Positions 5,883 through 10,145 of a stretch of DNA of 10,145 nucleotides are shown here, in pieces (within the stretch, counting starts at the first letter, position 1; each line of letters starts with the position of its first letter). A model generated the notes under the pieces. That model worked only from the letters and a program-made list of their open reading frames with translations, did no database searches and was not told the DNA's origin. The DNA is taken from positions 1-10,145 of the forward strand of contig DUZI01000040.1 of assembly GCA_013349595.1 (NCBI GenBank), written 5' to 3'. A program made the translations under genes and the position numbers. The stretch comes from Nitrospirota bacterium. Its GTDB lineage: Bacteria > Nitrospirota > Thermodesulfovibrionia > Thermodesulfovibrionales > Dissulfurispiraceae.

Positions 5883-8312
5883 CTAAATTTTTCCTTTTAG
5901 CCTTAAAGAATTTGATACCACTGATACAGAACTGAGAGCCATAGCTGCAGAGGCAATCATTGGATTAAGTGCAGGACCTCCAAAGATCGTTAAAAAACCA
6001 CTTGCTACCGGGATACCCACAATATTATATATAAAAGCCCAAAACAGATTTTGCTTTATTGTCTTCATTGTCTCCTTGCCCAATTTTATAATCTCCACAA
6101 GAGCCCATAAATTGTCTTTGTAAATGGTAACATCTGAAGCCTCAAGAGCAATATCTGAACCAGAACCCATTGAAATACCTACGTGTGCCTCTGCAAGCGC
6201 AGGCGCATCATTGATACCATCACCTACCATAGCAACAATCTTATTGCTTTGTTTTATCTGCCTTATTGTCAGTGCCTTTTCATCGGGCCTTAATTCTGCA
6301 TAGTATTTATCCACATTAACCATTTTCGCTATAGCTGAGACAGTTTGTCTGTGATCACCACTAAGTATAATAACATCTATTCCCATTTCTTTTAACACAG
6401 ATAAAACATCTTTTGCTTCTTCCTTAATACTATCAGACACAGAAAAAAAACCTTCCAAAGCATTATTGATCGCAATCAATACAGGGGTAAAAGCCTTGTT
6501 TGCAGAGTCATTTAATCTCTTTTCTGCAAAGGCCGTATCAATACCTTCAGATTCCATAAGAGATAAATTGCCAATCAAAATATTGAGCTTCTCACCTTTG
6601 TAATTTACTGTTGCAGAAAGTCCTCCACCCGGTCTTGCAAAAAAATTTGTTGTATTCAAAAAAACAACTTCATCCTTAACTGCCTTTTCAAAAAGAGCCT
6701 TTGCAATTGGATGCTCCGAATATTTCTCTGCTGATGAACTAATCTGCAATAATTCTTTATAATTATATTGCCTTTTCCCTAATGGTTCAATTTCAACAAC
6801 TTGTAGCCTACCAGTTGTCAAAGTGCCTGTCTTGTCAATAGCTATAATATCTATCTTGTGACACAATTCCAATGATGAGGCATCCCTTATTAGAAGACCC
6901 TTTTCTGCACCTCTACCAGAACTAACCATTATGGCAGTTGGAGTGGCAAGACCTAAAGCACAGGGACAAGCAATAATAAGAACTGCAATAAAACTCGTCA
7001 ATGCCATAGTTACACCGTCAATTATGAACCATATGACAAATACAAACAAAGCTATAACAATTACCGTTGGGACAAATATACCAGATATTTTATCTGCAAG
7101 TTTTTGAATAGGAGCCTTAGTACCTTGTGCCTCTTCAACAAGTCTTATTATATTTGCAAGGGATGTCTCCTTACCAACCTTTTGGGCAATCATTTTGAAG
7201 GTTCCTGTATAATTAATTGTCCCCGAATAAACCTTATCACCCTTTTTCTTGTCAATAGGGATTGCTTCACCAGTAAATAAAGATTCATTAATAGAAGAAA
7301 AACCCTCAATAATTTCTCCATCAACAGGTATATTATCACCCGGTTTAATAATTAATATATCACCAACCAAGACTTTATCTATTGAAATAGTTTCCTCTTT
7401 GCCATCTCTTATAACAAGAGCATCTTTTGCTTGAAGTGTGTAAAGTTTCTTGATTGCATCATAAGTCTTACTCTTTGCCTTTGCTTCGAGATATTTCCCT
7501 ATTAATAAGAAGGTTATAATGGTTGCTGATGTCTCAAAATAAACATGGGAGGACAGTAATTTTGTTGGGAATAAGTTACCAAGGACAATTACAAAACTGC
7601 TAAATAGATATGCTGAAAAAGTGCCAATAGTGATAAGGCTATTCATATTAAAAGACTTATGCCTCAAAGAAGAAAAGGCAGCCCTATGAAATCTCCTTCC
7701 ACAATAAAATTGAACTGGTGTAGCAAGCAAAAACTGAATAATTGGATTTGAAATAGGATGAATATAAATCATACTAATGACCATAAGTGGTAAAGACATA
7801 GTGACACTGATCAAGACATCTCTTTTTAGAGATAGTATCTCAACTTCTCTTCTCTTTGCCTCTTTATCTCTAAAACCCTCCTCTATAAAAAAAGCCTCAT
7901 AACCTAATTCACTTATAATCTGAGCAATATCTTTAAGTGATATTATTGTTGGAATGTATTCAACAAAGGCTTTTTCAGAAGACAAGTTTACTGATACCTT
8001 CAAGATTCCAAATATTTTGTTAAGCTCTCTCTCTATGTTCTGAGAACAGGAAGAGCAACTCATACCTTTTATTGATAACGAGGTCTGCTCTTTAAATACA
8101 CCATAGCCGTTATCAAAAATCGTCTTAATAATATCATCAAGATCTGATTTGTCTGGAATTTTGTTAAACTCAATTGTTGCCTTCTCAGCAGGCAGATTTA
8201 CGACTACATTTCTTACATTGGATAGTTCTTTCAAAGTCCTCTCTATTGAGGCAGAACAAGCAGAACAAGTCATGCCTGTTATAGCCATATCAATCTTTTG
8301 ATGCCTCTTCAT
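5883..8312 (-). CDS. copA: Copper-exporting P1B-type ATPase
   Basis: This 809-residue inner-membrane pump couples ATP hydrolysis to Cu+ efflux from the cytoplasm. Two N-terminal heavy-metal domains carry GMTCSAC (13-19) and GMSCSSC (83-89). Membrane helices begin near 165. The actuator domain has LFTGEAIP (345-352), the translocation helix has CPC (449-451), the phosphorylation loop has DKTGT (493-497, Asp493), the nucleotide domain has SEHP (532-535) and GDGINDAPAL (697-706). Tyr762-Asn763 and MALSS (791-795) are the further Cu+-type (P1B-1) signatures, arguing for Cu+ or Ag+ over Zn or Cd. The ATG abuts the lemA TAG with no gap, implying coupling. No CopZ, CsoR, CopY or CueR gene is visible. 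The similar-sized neighbour downstream is the HD-GYP regulator. Confidence 0.96.
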   Translation of the reverse strand: MKRHQKIDMAITGMTCSACSASIERTLKELSNVRNVVVNLPAEKATIEFNKIPDKSDLDDIIKTIFDNGYGVFKEQTSLSIKGMSCSSCSQNIERELNKIFGILKVSVNLSSEKAFVEYIPTIISLKDIAQIISELGYEAFFIEEGFRDKEAKRREVEILSLKRDVLISVTMSLPLMVISMIYIHPISNPIIQFLLATPVQFYCGRRFHRAAFSSLRHKSFNMNSLITIGTFSAYLFSSFVIVLGNLFPTKLLSSHVYFETSATIITFLLIGKYLEAKAKSKTYDAIKKLYTLQAKDALVIRDGKEETISIDKVLVGDILIIKPGDNIPVDGEIIEGFSSINESLFTGEAIPIDKKKGDKVYSGTINYTGTFKMIAQKVGKETSLANIIRLVEEAQGTKAPIQKLADKISGIFVPTVIVIALFVFVIWFIIDGVTMALTSFIAVLIIACPCALGLATPTAIMVSSGRGAEKGLLIRDASSLELCHKIDIIAIDKTGTLTTGRLQVVEIEPLGKRQYNYKELLQISSSAEKYSEHPIAKALFEKAVKDEVVFLNTTNFFARPGGGLSATVNYKGEKLNILIGNLSLMESEGIDTAFAEKRLNDSANKAFTPVLIAINNALEGFFSVSDSIKEEAKDVLSVLKEMGIDVIILSGDHRQTVSAIAKMVNVDKYYAELRPDEKALTIRQIKQSNKIVAMVGDGINDAPALAEAHVGISMGSGSDIALEASDVTIYKDNLWALVEIIKLGKETMKTIKQNLFWAFIYNIVGIPVASGFLTIFGGPALNPMIASAAMALSSVSVVSNSLRLKGKI

Positions 8313-8894
8313 CTATTTTTTGAAATCAACCTTCGGGACAGCCTTTTCAGTTTCAGCAACATTGTAGTATCCTGCTTCTTTTACACCAGCAATTGAAGAT
8401 ATGAAACTTCCTAATACAGTTCTTTTGTATGTATTAAGCACTTGAGCGACTTCATTGTATCTTTTTCTTTCTACTGCTATCCTGTTTTCAGTCCCCTCAA
8501 GACTGTCTTGAAGTTTGAGGAAAGATTCATTGGCTTTAAGTTGTGGATAAGTTTCTCTGAGAAAAAGGAGCCTTGATAAGACTCCTTCAAGGGCAGAAGA
8601 TGCCTGAATTTTGTCTTCAGGTGTTTGAGCTTGAAAATATTTAGTCCTTGCATTTGCTATGTTTTCAAAAAGTTCTTTTTCATGACTTGCGTAACCTTTA
8701 ACAGTCTCTACAAGGTTTGGTATTAGGTCATATCTTCTCTTTAATTGATTATCAACTTGAGCCCACTGTGCCTTGACCTGTTCGTCAAGTGCTATTACCT
8801 TGTTATATTCACCAACCCCCCACATGAAAATGCCTATCCCTATTAAAACCAACAAAGCAAATATTGCCAAAAAAATCTTCATGCCATTACTCAT
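8313..8894 (-). CDS. lemA: LemA family protein
   Basis: This 193-residue protein has one N-terminal membrane helix (about 6-27), probably with a short cytoplasmic start, followed by the largely helical LemA domain. The core motif runs from Trp44 to Ala69 and includes QVDNQLKRRYDLIPNLVET (46-64); ANESFLKLQDSLEGTENRIA (121-140) is the second conserved block. LemA proteins are widespread but their molecular role is poorly defined; they often lie beside HtpX-type peptidases or TPM-domain proteins. Here the neighbour is copA instead, starting immediately after the lemA stop. The start at 8894 is supported by AAGGAGGA at 8903-8910, eight bases upstream. This lemA is unrelated to the sensor kinase GacS, also once called LemA. 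Confidence 0.93.
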   Translation of the reverse strand: MSNGMKIFLAIFALLVLIGIGIFMWGVGEYNKVIALDEQVKAQWAQVDNQLKRRYDLIPNLVETVKGYASHEKELFENIANARTKYFQAQTPEDKIQASSALEGVLSRLLFLRETYPQLKANESFLKLQDSLEGTENRIAVERKRYNEVAQVLNTYKRTVLGSFISSIAGVKEAGYYNVAETEKAVPKVDFKK

Positions 8895-8965
8895 ATTTTT
8901 TATCCTCCTTTGTTATCATATAAAAATCTATTTCATAATAAGGCAAAGCTATTTCAACCACAGAT

Positions 8966-9691
8966 TTATAAATCAGAAATTGCTAACTCTATCGCCTCTC
9001 TTAAATCAATAGCACCTGTATAAAGTGCCTTGCCTGTTATAACTCCCCATAACCTATCAATTCCCTTTAATGCCTTAATATCCTTAATGCTTGAGACCCC
9101 TCCTGAAGCTATGACAGGTATGGTAATCGAATTAACAATCTCTCTTGTTGCCTCTATATTTGGACCTTTTAGCATTCCATCTTTAGAAATATCTGTATAG
9201 ATAATCCCTCCTGCTCCATAATCTTGCATTTTTTTGGCAAGATCAATTGCCTTTACTTTTGTAATTTCAACCCAACCTTTCACTGCAACATAACCATCTT
9301 TTGCGTCAATACCGACAAGTATTCTATTGTTGTAAAGTCTTGATGCCTCTCTAACCATATCTGGATTTTCAATGGCAGAAGTGCCGATTATTATCCTTTC
9401 TATTCCAAGACTTAATAGTAATTCTATCCTTTTTATATCCCTTATCCCTCCACCAAGTTGTATAGGTATAGAAACAGAATTTACAATATTCTTAATTGCC
9501 TGAATATTTTTCTGCTCACCTGTAAATGCACCGTCGAGATCAACAATATGTATTAATGATGCCCCTAAAGATTGCCACTTTATAGCCATCTCTACAGGGT
9601 CATCTCCATAAACAGTGAGGTCTTCCTTTCTCCCTTGTAAAAGCCTTACACACTTACCGTCTTTTAAATCTATTGCAGGAATAATTAACAT
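8966..9691 (-). CDS. hisA: Phosphoribosylformimino-5-aminoimidazole carboxamide ribotide isomerase HisA
   Basis: This 241-residue cytoplasmic (beta/alpha)8-barrel enzyme isomerises ProFAR to PRFAR in histidine biosynthesis. The N terminus IIPAIDLKDGKCVRLLQG (3-20) contains catalytic Asp8. IVDLDGA (49-55), QLGGGIR (78-84), GIDAKDGYVAVKGW (127-140, catalytic Asp129) and YTDISKDGMLKGPN (165-178) follow, then ASGGVS (195-200) and GVITGKALYTG (216-226), which bind the two phosphates. The length is standard. No other his gene is visible, so it is not in a his operon within this window. No Shine-Dalgarno sequence precedes the ATG, yet the start is fixed by the canonical N terminus; a near-leaderless mRNA is suggested. 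lemA follows 71 bp downstream on the same strand. Confidence 0.97.
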   Translation of the reverse strand: MLIIPAIDLKDGKCVRLLQGRKEDLTVYGDDPVEMAIKWQSLGASLIHIVDLDGAFTGEQKNIQAIKNIVNSVSIPIQLGGGIRDIKRIELLLSLGIERIIIGTSAIENPDMVREASRLYNNRILVGIDAKDGYVAVKGWVEITKVKAIDLAKKMQDYGAGGIIYTDISKDGMLKGPNIEATREIVNSITIPVIASGGVSSIKDIKALKGIDRLWGVITGKALYTGAIDLREAIELAISDL

Positions 9692-9700
9692 AAGGTAAGT

Positions 9701-9709
9701 AATATAACA
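9701..9709 (-). promoter_or_regulatory. Candidate extended -10 promoter element for hisA
   Basis: Read on the minus strand, the sequence is TGTTATATT, a TGn extension plus TATATT hexamer (9701-9706). No good -35 is present at 16-18 bp, as is common for extended -10 promoters. The -10 ends nine bases before the hisA ATG, so transcription would start about 2-5 nt before the start codon. Confidence 0.4.
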
Positions 9710-9724
9710 AATATTTGTTAAATT
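9701..9724. promoter_or_regulatory. Palindromic operator-like site between hisA and the TPR gene
   Basis: TAACAAATATTTGTTA at 9705-9720 is a perfect 16-bp palindrome. After one mismatched pair (9704/9721) three further pairs match (9701-9703 with 9722-9724), giving a 24-bp near-perfect dyad. It overlaps the candidate hisA -10 element, where a dimeric repressor would block hisA, and lies upstream of the divergent TPR gene. The regulator is unknown. AT-rich DNA yields some palindromes by chance, but this length and position are notable. Confidence 0.45.
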
Positions 9725-9727
9725 TAG

Positions 9728-9759
9728 ACATAAACTTTTTAGAATTACCTTGTTTATGT
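9728..9759. repeat. 8-bp inverted repeat upstream of the TPR gene
   Basis: ACATAAAC at 9728-9735 is perfectly inverted as GTTTATGT at 9752-9759 with a 16-bp spacer. It could be paired half-sites for a regulator or form a weak hairpin in the TPR gene leader. Its distance from the TPR ATG is 12 bp. The stem is too AT-rich and the loop too long for a convincing terminator. Confidence 0.3.
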
Positions 9760-9771
9760 TAATCTTGAAAT

Positions 9772-10145
9772 ATGAATAAAAACCTTAAATATGAACTTGC
9801 CATTGAAAGGTATAGCAGGGCTATTTACCTAAATAAGAGCGATTATAGGGCTCATAACAATAGAGGCATAGCCTTTCAGAAGGCAGGTAAATTCAAGGAA
9901 GCAATTACAGATTTTACAAAGGCTATTGAATTAAATCAATCTTTTGATCCTGCTTATACTAACAGAGGTAATGTCTATCAAGAACTTGGAGACTATGAAT
10001 CTGCTTTGTATGATTTTAACAGGGCTATTGATATAAATCCTAACAACGGAATGGCTTATAACAATAGGGGTTTTTGTTATATGTTAATTGGTGAATACGA
10101 AAAGGCCAAAAAAGACATTCAGACTGCCTTAGAGATTAACAAGGA
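9772..10145 (+). CDS. TPR-repeat protein, 3' end outside the window
   Basis: An open frame starts at ATG 9772 and continues uninterrupted to the window end (124 complete codons). An in-frame TGA at 9766-9768 rules out a longer N terminus. At least three tetratricopeptide repeats of 34 residues are visible, about 25-58, 59-92 and 93-124, each with the pattern AxxNRGxxxxxxGxYexAxxDfxxAIeiNP (for example AYTNRGNVYQELGDYESAL at 61-79). The first 24 residues resemble the second helix of another repeat. There is no signal peptide or membrane helix, so the seen part is probably cytoplasmic and a protein-interaction scaffold. No Shine-Dalgarno sequence is obvious. It diverges from hisA across an 80-bp spacer. 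Partner and role cannot be inferred. Confidence 0.88.
   Translation, partial: MNKNLKYELAIERYSRAIYLNKSDYRAHNNRGIAFQKAGKFKEAITDFTKAIELNQSFDPAYTNRGNVYQELGDYESALYDFNRAIDINPNNGMAYNNRGFCYMLIGEYEKAKKDIQTALEINK

Noticed and set aside
8895..8965. Promoter or terminator in the hisA-lemA gap
   Set aside because: TATGAT on the minus strand (8915-8920) would place the transcription start inside the lemA ribosome binding site and has no -35 partner. A 6-bp stem (AAATCT/AGATTT) has a loop of about 37 nt and is too weak for a terminator. lemA may simply be read through from hisA.
9740..9745. TAGAAT as a -10 element for the TPR gene
   Set aside because: It matches five of six positions but has no acceptable -35 at 16-18 bp (best three of six). 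The nearby TAGACA at 9725-9730 is only 9 bp away, too close to pair with it.
1..10145. Mobile elements, CRISPR arrays, tRNA or rRNA genes, riboswitches
   Set aside because: No transposase or integrase, no regularly spaced repeats and no RNA gene sequence was seen; spacers are too short (80 bp at most apart from the 96-bp left edge) to hold most such elements.

Overview
The window is AT-rich, densely coding bacterial DNA with eleven genes and no gene-free stretch longer than about 100 bp. The ribosomal protein, replicative helicase, Tat, alanine racemase and HisA genes mark it as bacterial core chromosome. The AT bias, the MEMO-family gene, the molybdenum cofactor enzyme and the protein styles suggest an anaerobic, possibly thermophilic Gram-negative lineage such as Nitrospirota (Thermodesulfovibrio-like). 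That placement is inferred from general resemblance and was not tested by any search.

Layout. Bases 97-4738 carry a tight plus-strand block: rplI (ribosomal protein L9), dnaB (replicative helicase), a MEMO/AmmeMemoRadiSam-B protein, a MobA-like molybdenum cofactor guanylyltransferase, tatA and alr. Its gaps run from a 1-bp overlap to 14 bp, so one operon is likely, with a candidate promoter just before rplI. Bases 4744-9691 are all minus strand. Read in transcription order they are hisA, lemA, copA (Cu+-exporting P-type ATPase with two metal-binding domains) and a REC-HD-GYP response regulator. lemA, copA and the regulator are essentially gapless. The plus and minus blocks converge with 5 bp between stop codons and no recognisable terminator. 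At 9772 a plus-strand TPR protein starts, diverging from hisA, and runs off the window end.

Functional themes. MobA completes the molybdenum guanine dinucleotide cofactor of many enzymes that are exported folded through the Tat pathway, so mobA next to tatA makes sense. Alr supplies D-alanine for the wall, and dnaB-alr linkage is seen in other bacteria. CopA exports copper; its operon partner is a probable cyclic-di-GMP phosphodiesterase with every ligand of the trinuclear metal site, which hints at a link between copper stress and c-di-GMP but does not prove one.

The most interesting non-coding region is the 80-bp hisA/TPR divergent spacer. It holds a perfect 16-bp palindrome overlapping a probable extended -10 element of hisA, placed so that hisA mRNA would be nearly leaderless, which fits the lack of a Shine-Dalgarno sequence. 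I see no mobile element, CRISPR array, tRNA, rRNA or clearly new multi-gene system.
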